Below are positions 17,950 to 26,555 of a DNA stretch of 64,000 bases, one piece after another; within the stretch, counting starts at the first letter, position 1, and every line of letters begins with the position of its first letter. The notes below the pieces were generated by a model. It did not search any database. It saw only the letters and a program-made list of their open reading frames with translations, and was not told the origin of the DNA. A program made the position numbers and the translations under genes. Source of the DNA: Gluconacetobacter tumulisoli (GTDB taxonomy: Bacteria; Pseudomonadota; Alphaproteobacteria; Acetobacterales; Acetobacteraceae); contig NZ_JABEQM010000011.1 of assembly GCF_014174155.1 (NCBI RefSeq), positions 1 to 64,000 of the forward strand, written 5' to 3'.

Positions 17950-20219
17950 GGGTCGGTTCCCCCTTCGGCCAGTATCGCGGCGGGACCCGTACGCCCTGAC
18001 GGCGAGGCCTGGTGACGGTTCTGCTGCAACCACAGGGTGCGATAGATCGCGCAGCGTTCCAGCAGCACCTCATGCGGCGCGATATCCACCACCCGCCCCT
18101 GATCCATCACGCAGATCTGGTCGCAATCGACCAGCGACGACAGCCGGTGCGACACGATGACCATGGTGCGGCCCCGGCCGATCCGTTGCAGGTTGGCGTT
18201 CACCAGCGCCTCGCTCTCGGGGTCCAGGGCCGATGTCGCCTCGTCCAGGATCATCAGCCTGGGATCGCAGATCAACGCGCGCGCGATGGCCAGGCGCTGC
18301 CGCTGGCCGCCGGAAATGTTGGTCGAGCCCTCTTCGATCCAGGTCTCGTACCCCGCGGGCATGCGCTCGATGAATTCCTCGGCGCCGGCCAGGCGGGCGG
18401 CGCGCACGACGTCGTCCAGCGTCAGGCCGGGACGGCCGGCGGTGATGTTGTCGCGCACCGTCCCGCGAAAGAGGAAATTGTCCTGCAGCACCACGCCGAA
18501 CGACCGGCGCAGATGCGTCAGGTTGATCTCGCGCAGGTCCACCCCGTCCAGCTTCAGATAGCCGCTGTACGACCGGCTGACACCCTGCAACAGGCGGGTG
18601 ATGGTGGATTTTCCCGACCCGCTGCGCCCCACCAGCCCCAGCATGGTGCCGGCCGGGATATGGAAATTCACGTCGTCCAGCGCGCGCGTGGTGGCGCCGG
18701 GATAGGTGAAGTTCACGTCGGTGAACGACAGGGCGCCCCGGATTTCCGGCCGCAGGCCGCTGGTCAGCGCGCGGCTCTCGGTCGGCTGGTTCAGCACCAG
18801 CCCGGCTTCGCCCAGCGCGGTCTTGACCTCGTTCATGTCGTCCAGCAGGCGCGCCAGGCCGATCAGTGGTGCGGCCACGCGGCCGCCCAGCATCATGAAC
18901 GCCATCAGCGCGCCGCCGCCCATGTCGCCCCGGCCGGTCAGGATCAGGTAGGCCCCGACCAGGATGATGCCGCGATTGATGAACATTTCGAACGGCATCA
19001 CGACGGTCGACGCCACGTTCGTCATGCGTCCGACCGCCAGCGACCACACCGCCGATTCGGCCGACCGCTCGTCCCACAACTGGCGGCGCGTGCGTTCCAG
19101 CGCCAGCGTCTTGATGGTGCGGATGCCCGCGACGGTCTCGTACATCACCGATCCGCGCGCCATGTCGGCGTTGACCTTCCGGCCGATCAGCCCGCCCACC
19201 GGCCCCATGAAGATCACGACCACCAGCCCGATCGCGCCCGCCGCCGCGATGGTCATCCACGCCAGCGTGGCGCTGAGGTAGAACAGGAAGGGCAGGACGA
19301 TGACCAGGGTGAACATGTCCAGGAAGGTGTTCAGCAGCTTCCCGGTCATGAAATCCTTGACCTTGTAGATCGCGGATACCCGGCCGATGACATGCCCCGC
19401 CTGCTGGCGTTCGAAGAATTCCAGCGGCAGCGCCAGCAGCCGGTTGAAGACATGGATCGAAATCCGCGTATCCAGCCGCGTCGTCAGTACCAGCGTCAGT
19501 TCTCGCCGCGCGTAGGTCAGCAGGATTTCATAGAAGCTGAGGACGCAGACGATGGCGGTGATGGACACCAGCGTCGCCATCGACCGGAAATTCACCACCC
19601 GGTCGATGACCTGCATGACGATCAGCGGCGGGAAGATCGCCAGCACGCTCAGCACCATCGACGCCAGCACGATGTCGCGCAGGGCGCGGCGTTCGCGCAG
19701 GACCATCCGCGCCAGCCATGCGAAATCGATCGGCGCGTCGGCCTCCGCCAGGTCGCGGCGACGCTTCACCAGCAGCACGTCGCCGGTCCAGACCTGCGAC
19801 AGGCGCAATTCGTCCACCGGCACGGGCGTCGATCCCGCATCGCCCAGCGGATCGCGCAGCCAGATCACGCCGCGTTCGGCATCGGCGGCGACCATCAGGC
19901 CCGCCGACCCATCGCGGAACATCAGCACGATCGGCGGCGTGTTGTGCATCCGTACCAGGTAGCGCCATTTCAGGCGCATCCCCCGCGCCACCGCCCCCTG
20001 GTCGTTCAGCCAGCGCGCCAGGGCGGCCGGCGACGGCGCGACCTCGCCCGGTTCGGCCACGAAATCGCGGATATCCACGTCGATGCCGTGATAGCGCGCC
20101 GCGGCGGCCGTGGCACGCAGGCGGATCGTCGTCGGGGCCGGCCGCTCCTGCGAGCCGGGCCGGGCGCCGGCCTGGGCGGCCGGATCCGCGGCACCGGGCG
20201 GGGGATCTGAATGCGCCAC
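17946..20219 (-). CDS. Type I secretion ABC transporter with C39-like domain
   Basis: The 757-residue protein is an N-terminal peptidase-C39-like domain, six transmembrane helices and an ABC domain. The C39 region (about residues 35-165) has AARYHGIDVDI where processing enzymes carry the catalytic Cys, so it should bind rather than cleave cargo, as in HlyB-type exporters. The ATPase has Walker A GRSGSGKST, signature NISGGQRQR, Walker B LMILDEATSALD and the H-loop IVSHRLSSL. Its natural cargo would be an RTX-like or other leaderless protein. It heads an operon with HlyD, Sel1 and glycosyltransferase genes, suggesting export of a glycosylated adhesin or matrix protein (inference). Confidence 0.9.
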   Translation of the reverse strand: MAHSDPPPGAADPAAQAGARPGSQERPAPTTIRLRATAAAARYHGIDVDIRDFVAEPGEVAPSPAALARWLNDQGAVARGMRLKWRYLVRMHNTPPIVLMFRDGSAGLMVAADAERGVIWLRDPLGDAGSTPVPVDELRLSQVWTGDVLLVKRRRDLAEADAPIDFAWLARMVLRERRALRDIVLASMVLSVLAIFPPLIVMQVIDRVVNFRSMATLVSITAIVCVLSFYEILLTYARRELTLVLTTRLDTRISIHVFNRLLALPLEFFERQQAGHVIGRVSAIYKVKDFMTGKLLNTFLDMFTLVIVLPFLFYLSATLAWMTIAAAGAIGLVVVIFMGPVGGLIGRKVNADMARGSVMYETVAGIRTIKTLALERTRRQLWDERSAESAVWSLAVGRMTNVASTVVMPFEMFINRGIILVGAYLILTGRGDMGGGALMAFMMLGGRVAAPLIGLARLLDDMNEVKTALGEAGLVLNQPTESRALTSGLRPEIRGALSFTDVNFTYPGATTRALDDVNFHIPAGTMLGLVGRSGSGKSTITRLLQGVSRSYSGYLKLDGVDLREINLTHLRRSFGVVLQDNFLFRGTVRDNITAGRPGLTLDDVVRAARLAGAEEFIERMPAGYETWIEEGSTNISGGQRQRLAIARALICDPRLMILDEATSALDPESEALVNANLQRIGRGRTMVIVSHRLSSLVDCDQICVMDQGRVVDIAPHEVLLERCAIYRTLWLQQNRHQASPSGRTGPAAILAEGGTDP

Positions 20220-20308
20220 GGCTCGTCCTTCGGTTGGTCCCGGGCGGCCGCCAGCCTTCGCGGCGCGCCCATACCGGCCCAGCTAGCCTCCGAAAGACGA
20301 ATGGAGGG

Positions 20309-20740
20309 TTAACGCGATGGAGCCACCGCCATCCCCCGGCCGGATCGATAGCGCGCCGCCACCACGCGATGGCCCGTCACCTCGCGCCGCACGTCGTCAA
20401 GTTGCGCGGCGGGCATGGCGATCACGACGCGGTCGAACCACGGGCGCTGCCCGGTCACGCGGGCGCGGAACAGATCCGCCAGGGCCGAGGTAAATCCGCC
20501 GGACGGGACACAGCACACGCAGGTCACGCCGTGGCCGAACGGCGAGAGCGCGGCGCGCAGCGCGATCACGTCCTGCCACCCCGCACGCGCCGGGTCGGCG
20601 GCGGCGTCGTCCAGCACCCCCTGGGCCGTCAGGACCAGCGCGCCGGCATCGCCGGCCATTCCGGCGAACGCCGCCGCGTCCATCAGCTCCAGCGTGATCC
20701 GTCCGTCATCGTCCCCGTTACTGGCCCTGTCGCCCGCCAT
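20309..20740 (-). CDS. CobW/G3E-GTPase-like stub lacking the P-loop
   Basis: I do not recognise a named family for this 143-residue protein. Residues 73-107 (VTCVCCVPSGGFTSALADLF, then GQRPWFDRVVIAMP) closely resemble the CxCC metal-binding loop and following helix/strand of CobW/COG0523 G3E GTPases, where CxCC binds zinc or cobalt near the active site. The P-loop expected at the N-terminus of a real G3E GTPase is missing. It may be a metal-binding remnant or regulator. It sits divergently from the cobalamin-dependent metH, an intriguing but unproven link. Confidence 0.55.
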   Translation of the reverse strand: MAGDRASNGDDDGRITLELMDAAAFAGMAGDAGALVLTAQGVLDDAAADPARAGWQDVIALRAALSPFGHGVTCVCCVPSGGFTSALADLFRARVTGQRPWFDRVVIAMPAAQLDDVRREVTGHRVVAARYRSGRGMAVAPSR

Positions 20741-20882
20741 CCGTCCCCCCGCCCTCGCCTGTCGATGAAATGCACATTATACGGAAAGGCGCGCCAGCGG
20801 GCCGCAATGCTGGACAGGCGGGGCGCCTTGCGGGAATAACGGCGGCCCTCCCTGCCCCCTTCCTTGGAAAACCAGGACCATC

Positions 20883-23800
20883 ATGACCAGCCGACCCCAT
20901 CTTCTCGACGCCCTTCGCGACCAGGTCCTGCTGTGTGACGGGGGCATGGGATCGCGCGTGCAGGTGCTCGACCTCGATGTCGAGAGGGACTACTGGGGGC
21001 AGGAGAACTGCACCGAGATCCTGAACCTGTCGCGTCCCGAACTGGTGCGCGAGATCCATCGCGGCTATTTCGAGGCCGGGGCGGACATGGTGGAAACCAA
21101 CAGTTTCGGCGGGTCGCCGATCACCCTGGGCGAATTCGGCCTGACCGACCGCGCGCGCGAGATCAACCGCACCGCCGCCCATCTGGCGCGCGAGGCCGCC
21201 GAGAGCTTTTCCGACGGCCGCCACCGCTATGTCGTGGGCTCGGTGGGGCCGGGGACCAAGCTGCCGTCGCTGGGCAATATCGATTACGACACGCTGGAGG
21301 CCGGCCTGGCCGAGCAGTGCCGGGGGCTGATCGAAGGTGGGGTGGATGCCCTGCTGATCGAAACCTGCCAGGATACGCTGCAGATCAAGGCCGCCGTGAA
21401 CGGGGCGAAGATCGCTCGCGCCGAGCAGGGCGCCGATACGCCGATCTTCGTGCAGGTGACGGTGGAAACCACCGGCACGCTGCTGGTCGGTCCCGACATC
21501 GCCGCCGCCGCGACCGCGATCCACGCGCTGGACGTGCCGCTGATGGGCCTGAACTGCGCTACCGGCCCGCAGGAAATGGCCGAGCATGTGCGCTGGCTGG
21601 CCGAGAACTGGCCGGGCCTGGTTTCGATCCAGCCCAATGCCGGGTTGCCGGAACTGGTGGACGGGCAGACGCACTACCCGCTGTCGCCGGCCGACATGGC
21701 GACCTGGGTGGACCGCTTCGTGGCCGAGGACGGGCTGAACCTGGTGGGCGGATGCTGCGGCACGTCCACCCCGCACATCGCGGCGCTGGACGCCATGCTG
21801 CGCCGTCGCGCCGAGGGCACGGGCCGCCACCGCCCCGCCCCCGTCGCCCGCCGCCCGGTCTGGATCCCGTCCGTGTCCAGCCTGTACACGCAGGTCCCGC
21901 TGCGGCAGGAGAACAGCTATTTTTCGATCGGCGAGCGCTGCAATGCCAACGGATCGAAGAAATGGCGCACCCTGCAGGAAGAGGGCGACTGGGACGGCTG
22001 CGTCGCCGTGGGGCGCGAACAGGTGGGCGAGGGATCGAACGCGCTGGACGTCTGCACCGCCTTCGTCGGGCGGGACGAAATGCGCGAGATGAACGAGGTC
22101 GTCACCCGCTTCACCGCCTCGGTCAACGCGCCGCTGGTCATCGATTCGACCGAGACCCCGGTGATCGAGGCCGCGCTGAAGCTGTATGGCGGCAAGGCGA
22201 TCATCAACTCGATCAATTTCGAGGACGGCGAGGGCCACGCCACCGACCGCATGCTGCTGGCCCGCAAGTTCGGCGCCGCCGTGGTGGCGCTGACGATCGA
22301 CGAGGTCGGCATGGCCAAGACGGCCGAGGACAAGCTGCGGATCGCGACGAGGCTGGTCGAATTCGCCTGCGACCGCCACGGCCTGCCGCAGTCCGACCTG
22401 ATGATCGACCCGCTGACGTTCACCATCGGCACCGGCGTCGAGGACGATCGCAAGCTGGGCGTGTGGACGCTGGAGGGCATCCGCCTGATCCGCGAGCGCT
22501 TCCCCGACATCCAGATCGTGCTGGGCCTGTCGAACATCTCGTTCGGGTTGAACCCGGCGGCGCGCGCGGTGCTGAATTCGGTCTTCCTGGACCATGCGGT
22601 ACGCGCGGGCATGACGGCGGCGATCGTCCATGTCTCCAAGATCCGGCCGCTGCACCTGATCCCCGAGGAAGAGGTCCGCGTCGCCGAGGACCTGATCTTC
22701 GACCGCCGGTCCGAGGGGTATGACCCGTTGCAGCGCCTGCTGGCGCTGTTCGCCGACCGCAAGGCCGCCGATGCGGTGAAGAAGACCCGCGCCGAAACGG
22801 TCGAGGGCCGCCTGAAGGACCGCATCGTCGATGGCGACCGCAAGGGACTGGAGGCCGAGCTGGACGAGGCGATGCGGACGATCCCGCCGCTGGACATCAT
22901 CAACACCATCCTGCTGGACGGCATGAAGGTGGTGGGCGAACTGTTCGGCGCAGGCAAGATGCAGCTGCCCTTCGTCCTGCAGTCGGCCGAGACGATGAAG
23001 GCCGCCGTCGCCCATCTGGAACCGCACATGGAGCGTGTCGACGGCCAGGCGCGCGGCACCATCGTTCTGGCGACCGTGAAGGGCGACGTGCATGACATCG
23101 GCAAGAACCTGGTCGATATCATCCTGACCAACAACGGCTATCGTGTCGTCAACCTGGGCATCAAGGTGCCGGTGGCCGACATGATCGCCGCCACCCGGGA
23201 ACATAAGGCCGACGCCGTGGGCATGTCCGGCCTGCTGGTGAAATCGACCGTGGTGATGCGCGAGAACCTGGAGGAAATGGCCCGCCAGGGGCTGGACGTC
23301 CCCGTCCTGCTGGGCGGCGCCGCCCTGACCCGCAATTATGTCGAGGAGGATTGCACCGCCGCCTACGGCACCGACGGGCGCGTGGCCTATGCCCGCGACG
23401 CGTTCGACGGGCTGTCGCTGATGGACCAGGTGACACGGGGTGAATTCGACGAATATCTGGCCGCCATCCGCGCGCGCCGCGCCGGCAAGGCCACGCGGGC
23501 GAAGCCCCGCGACATGGAACAGGCGGAAACCCGGGGCTTCGGCCCCGTGGATGTCGCCGCCGCCCACGCCCGCCGCCGGCGCCTGACGCACGACGAACCG
23601 GTGGCGCAGCCGCCGTTCTGGGGCGCCCGCGTGCTGGAAGCGACGCCGGACGCGGTGCTGCCGTTCCTGAATGAACGCTCGCTGTACCAGTTCCAGTGGG
23701 GCTTCCGGAAGCAGGGGCGCTCGCTGGACGAATTCATGGGCTGGGCACGGCAGGAACTGCGCCCCGTGCTGCGCCGGATGCTGGCGCTGACGGCGGCCGA

Positions 23801-24389
23801 GGACATCCTGCGGCCCCAGGCCGCCTACGGCTACTGGAAGGCGGCGGGCCAGGGCAACGACCTGATCCTGTTCGCCGAGGACGGCACGACCGAGGTCGCG
23901 CGCTTCACCCTGCCGCGCCAGCCGCGCGACGACGGCGAGTGCATCGCCGATTTCGTCCGCGACGTCGACGACGCGCAGCGCGACGTCATCGGCTTGCAGG
24001 TCGTCACCGTGGGCCAGAAGGCGTCGGACATCGCGCGCGACTGGTTCGAGGGCAACCGCTACAAGGACTACCTGTATCTGCACGGCCTGTCGGTGGAGAT
24101 GGCCGAAGCCATGGCCGAATACACCCACAAGCGCATCCGCGCCGAACTGGGCTTCGCCGCCGAGGACGATCGCGACATGGCGAAGATGCTTCAGCAGGGG
24201 TATCGGGGCTCGCGCTATTCGTTCGGGTACCCGGCCTGCCCGCGCCTGGAGGACCAGGAGCCGATCCTGCGCCTGCTGGACGCGGAACGCGTCGGCGTGT
24301 CGCTGACCGAGGGCTACCAGCTCCATCCCGAGCAATCGACGTCGGCGCTGGTGGTGCTGAACCCGCGCGCGAAATATTTCTCGGTGTGA
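20883..24389 (+). CDS. metH: Cobalamin-dependent methionine synthase MetH
   Basis: MetH transfers a methyl group from 5-methyltetrahydrofolate to homocysteine via cobalamin. At 1168 residues it has all modules. The homocysteine-binding barrel is 1-310 (CDGGMGSRVQ; zinc ligands include GGCCGT). The folate-binding barrel follows (SIGERCNANGSKKWR, DVCTAFVGRDEM). Then come the cobalamin cap and the B12 domain with DVHDIGKN near residue 737 (the cobalt-ligand His), and the AdoMet reactivation domain ending RYSFGYPACPRLEDQ. It is slightly shorter than E. coli MetH (1227). AGGA precedes the ATG by six to seven bases. I saw no SAM or cobalamin riboswitch in the short leader. Confidence 0.96.
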   Translation: MTSRPHLLDALRDQVLLCDGGMGSRVQVLDLDVERDYWGQENCTEILNLSRPELVREIHRGYFEAGADMVETNSFGGSPITLGEFGLTDRAREINRTAAHLAREAAESFSDGRHRYVVGSVGPGTKLPSLGNIDYDTLEAGLAEQCRGLIEGGVDALLIETCQDTLQIKAAVNGAKIARAEQGADTPIFVQVTVETTGTLLVGPDIAAAATAIHALDVPLMGLNCATGPQEMAEHVRWLAENWPGLVSIQPNAGLPELVDGQTHYPLSPADMATWVDRFVAEDGLNLVGGCCGTSTPHIAALDAMLRRRAEGTGRHRPAPVARRPVWIPSVSSLYTQVPLRQENSYFSIGERCNANGSKKWRTLQEEGDWDGCVAVGREQVGEGSNALDVCTAFVGRDEMREMNEVVTRFTASVNAPLVIDSTETPVIEAALKLYGGKAIINSINFEDGEGHATDRMLLARKFGAAVVALTIDEVGMAKTAEDKLRIATRLVEFACDRHGLPQSDLMIDPLTFTIGTGVEDDRKLGVWTLEGIRLIRERFPDIQIVLGLSNISFGLNPAARAVLNSVFLDHAVRAGMTAAIVHVSKIRPLHLIPEEEVRVAEDLIFDRRSEGYDPLQRLLALFADRKAADAVKKTRAETVEGRLKDRIVDGDRKGLEAELDEAMRTIPPLDIINTILLDGMKVVGELFGAGKMQLPFVLQSAETMKAAVAHLEPHMERVDGQARGTIVLATVKGDVHDIGKNLVDIILTNNGYRVVNLGIKVPVADMIAATREHKADAVGMSGLLVKSTVVMRENLEEMARQGLDVPVLLGGAALTRNYVEEDCTAAYGTDGRVAYARDAFDGLSLMDQVTRGEFDEYLAAIRARRAGKATRAKPRDMEQAETRGFGPVDVAAAHARRRRLTHDEPVAQPPFWGARVLEATPDAVLPFLNERSLYQFQWGFRKQGRSLDEFMGWARQELRPVLRRMLALTAAEDILRPQAAYGYWKAAGQGNDLILFAEDGTTEVARFTLPRQPRDDGECIADFVRDVDDAQRDVIGLQVVTVGQKASDIARDWFEGNRYKDYLYLHGLSVEMAEAMAEYTHKRIRAELGFAAEDDRDMAKMLQQGYRGSRYSFGYPACPRLEDQEPILRLLDAERVGVSLTEGYQLHPEQSTSALVVLNPRAKYFSV

Positions 24390-24472
24390 AAGGCTGGCTG
24401 GGCGCGGTCCACGGGAGCGGACATCGACCTGGCGGGCCATAAGGTCAGGCATCACTTCCGCTGCGCCTGAAG

Positions 24473-24592
24473 AAAACTGTTTCAAAAGGATCTGCCGAGC
24501 GGGAGCGCCACACAGCGGCACACCCAGCGTGTGTTTCCGAGCACCGGAAACACACGTCGGATCGCCGGCAGCCCCGCTCCTGAAACGGTTTC
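24473..24592. repeat. Dispersed palindromic element, copy 3, between metH and urcA-like gene
   Basis: Imperfect arms (AACTGTTTCA...CTGCCG at 24475-24496, complementary to CGGCAG...TGAAACGGTTTC at 24566-24592) enclose a shorter core sharing TTTCCGAGCACCGG and CACGTCGGATCGCCGGCAG with the other copies. The right end touches the stop of the UrcA gene at 24593. Lying between convergent genes, it probably terminates transcription from one or both sides. Confidence 0.75.
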
Positions 24593-25012
24593 TTACGGAC
24601 GTACCCAAAAATCATAGTCCGAGGCGACCTGCGTCAGCATGGGGCTATGCACCCGTGCGACCGCCCGTAAAACGCTGTCGCGCCGGCAATCGGATTGCGC
24701 AACGGCAGCCCTCATCGTGTCGGATTCTCCCGCCACGTCGCCGCACGCCCGCAACGCGGCACGGTCAATCCACCCGAGCAACTGGCGGGCTTTTGCCGGG
24801 TTTTGCAGATCATCAATCGTGTAATGAACGGCGATCCGGTCGATCGCCTCATCCTGGTCCTGTGCTGCGGCCGGAGTCCGGATAAGCATCAGCATGATCA
24901 GCCCGAGCAGGATGAAAACCATGACGCCGACAGCTTCGAACCAGCTCCGCGGCACACCCTGCATCCCGATGGAGCAGGAGTGGGACAGTTCTTTCCTGGA
25001 CGCGACAGGCAT
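24593..25012 (-). CDS. UrcA family protein
   Basis: The 139-residue exported or membrane-anchored protein has a hydrophobic segment at about 28-50 (VGVMVFILLGLIMLMLIRTPAAA). The UrcA-type domain follows: RIAVHYTIDDLQNPAKARQL, then WIDRAALRACG and SDCRRDSVLRAVARV with two conserved Cys. UrcA proteins are common in alphaproteobacteria, but their function is unknown. AAGGA ten bases upstream supports the ATG at 25012. It is divergent from a MocR regulator and shares its operator-like region, so it may be a regulatory target. Confidence 0.7.
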   Translation of the reverse strand: MPVASRKELSHSCSIGMQGVPRSWFEAVGVMVFILLGLIMLMLIRTPAAAQDQDEAIDRIAVHYTIDDLQNPAKARQLLGWIDRAALRACGDVAGESDTMRAAVAQSDCRRDSVLRAVARVHSPMLTQVASDYDFWVRP

Positions 25013-25027
25013 GACACGACAATCCTT

Positions 25028-25120
25028 ATTGTATTAGTACAATCGAATGACATCGCTTCGATTGTCTTAGGATTGACGCGCATTTTTTGTCGGTCAATTA
25101 TTACATTGTCCTATATCAAT
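25028..25120. promoter_or_regulatory. Three operator-like repeats between UrcA and MocR genes
   Basis: Three 16-bp sites share the pattern ATTGTnnTA...AT: ATTGTATTAGTACAAT (25028-25043, a near-perfect inverted repeat), ATTGTCTTAGGATTGA (25061-25076) and ATTGTCCTATATCAAT (25105-25120). Their starts are 33 and 44 bp apart, about three and four helical turns, putting all on one DNA face. MocR regulators often bind repeated sites upstream of their own gene, so these are candidate autoregulatory and divergent-promoter operators. Confidence 0.55.
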
Positions 25121-25145
25121 CACCCTCCAAGGAGTCTTGCCGAGC

Positions 25146-26555
25146 ATGTGGCGTCCCGATCTGCCGTCAGGATCCGCGCCGCTCTATGAACGTCTGGCGG
25201 ACGTCATGGAGTGCGACGTTCTTTCGGGTCGTCTGATTGCGGGAACACGCCTGCCTCCACAGCGGGACCTGGCCTATGCTCTGGGCATAAGCGTCGGAAG
25301 CGTAACGAAAGCTTATGCCGAGGCGGAACGGCGTGGCCTGTTGCACGCTCGTGTCGGACGCGGCTCGTATGTGCGTGGTATCGCCGCCGCAACACGCGAC
25401 GGGCCCACCTTCGAGAGCGAAGCCTCTGAGTCGGCAGGCAATGACGTGATTGATCTGCGCTGCAACACGCCGCCGCCCGTCCCGCTGGCGGAGGCACTCA
25501 ACAAGGCGGTTTCCGAACTGGCGCTGCGCAACGCACTGGAACCCGCAGTGCAATATGTCCCGAGCACGGGGCTGGCCGTCGTGCGGATGGCGGGCGCGCA
25601 ATGGATCAGCAGTCGGTATGGGTTCGATTGCACAGCTGATGACCTGATCCAGTGCAATGGCGGACAACACGCCATCACGCTGGTGTTCTCGTCCTTCTGC
25701 CGTCCAGGCGACACGATCCTGTGCGGGTCCTCGACGTTCTACGGGGCCAGGGTGGCGGCGGAACATCTCGGAATGACGCTTCGCGGGGTCACGATGGATT
25801 CTCAGGGGCTGTTGCCCGAGGCGCTGGCGCGTGCGGCGGCCGAAACGCGGAGCAGGCTGCTGTTCACCGTCCCGACGCTGCACAATCCCACGACAAGGAC
25901 CATGAGCCGGACAAGACGCATGGAAATCGCCGAGGTCGCGCGACAGTATGACCTGACGATCTTCGAGAACGATGCCTATTACGCCTATGCCGATCCAGAC
26001 GGCCGGCCGCCGCAGATCGCGACCTTCGCGCCCGAGCGCACGCTCTATCTGGTCAGCCTTTCCAAGGGTGTGTGTCCCGGTTTCCGCCTCGCCTTCCTTG
26101 CCCTGCCACGCGGCATGGCGCGCGACCGGATTCTGCGCGGCATCCGGGCACTGGGATATTGCCCGCCAACGCTCGGTGCGCTCGTGTTCGCCCGCTGGGT
26201 CGAGGACGGCATGGCAGACGCAATCGCCGATTCCATACAGGCCGAAGCCGGGATACGGCTGGAAATGGCGCGCGCGGCACTTGGTGTTTTGATGTCTTCG
26301 CCAGGAGCCGCCCGCACCCCCCACGTCTGGCTGCCGATGTCCGCGCTGGAAGCCGAGCGGGTCGCCGCCCGCGCCCTGCGTGGCGGCGTCGAGATCACGC
26401 CGCCGGATGTTTCCATTGTCTCCGACGACGCCGACACGGGCCTGCGCCTTTGCCTCGGCGCCGCGAGGGACCGCGAGACCCTTTTACGCGCGCTGGCTGT
26501 CGTCACGGACGCATGCACCAGACATCAGTTGTGCAGCGGCGAAGGGATCATGTGA
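25146..26555 (+). CDS. MocR-family transcriptional regulator (GntR DNA-binding plus aminotransferase-like domain)
   Basis: The 469-residue protein has an N-terminal winged helix (PLYERLADVMECDVLSGRLIAG, then GTRLPPQRDLAYALGISVGSVTKAY) and a fold-type I aminotransferase domain. The PLP-binding Lys lies in LVSLSKGVCPGFRLAFL, and ENDAYYAYADPDGRPP supplies the Asp-containing motif. Such proteins use PLP as a ligand and often control vitamin B6, amino-acid or transport genes. I chose the ATG at 25146 because family proteins start MWRPDL; AAGGAG lies 11 bases upstream. A TTG at 25137 is also in frame but too close to the AAGGAG. Confidence 0.9.
   Translation: MWRPDLPSGSAPLYERLADVMECDVLSGRLIAGTRLPPQRDLAYALGISVGSVTKAYAEAERRGLLHARVGRGSYVRGIAAATRDGPTFESEASESAGNDVIDLRCNTPPPVPLAEALNKAVSELALRNALEPAVQYVPSTGLAVVRMAGAQWISSRYGFDCTADDLIQCNGGQHAITLVFSSFCRPGDTILCGSSTFYGARVAAEHLGMTLRGVTMDSQGLLPEALARAAAETRSRLLFTVPTLHNPTTRTMSRTRRMEIAEVARQYDLTIFENDAYYAYADPDGRPPQIATFAPERTLYLVSLSKGVCPGFRLAFLALPRGMARDRILRGIRALGYCPPTLGALVFARWVEDGMADAIADSIQAEAGIRLEMARAALGVLMSSPGAARTPHVWLPMSALEAERVAARALRGGVEITPPDVSIVSDDADTGLRLCLGAARDRETLLRALAVVTDACTRHQLCSGEGIM

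Noticed and set aside
17946-20219. Bacteriocin maturation and export by the C39 domain
   Set aside because: The catalytic Cys position is not Cys, so leader cleavage is unlikely; a HlyB-type role fits better.
20741-20882. Riboswitch (SAM, SAH or cobalamin) upstream of metH
   Set aside because: The leader is short and I could not find a conserved core of any of these classes; a covariance search would decide.
20718-24608. Very long open frame on the strand opposite metH
   Set aside because: It is an antisense shadow created by GC-rich codons; no start signals or domains, while metH on the plus strand has complete motifs.
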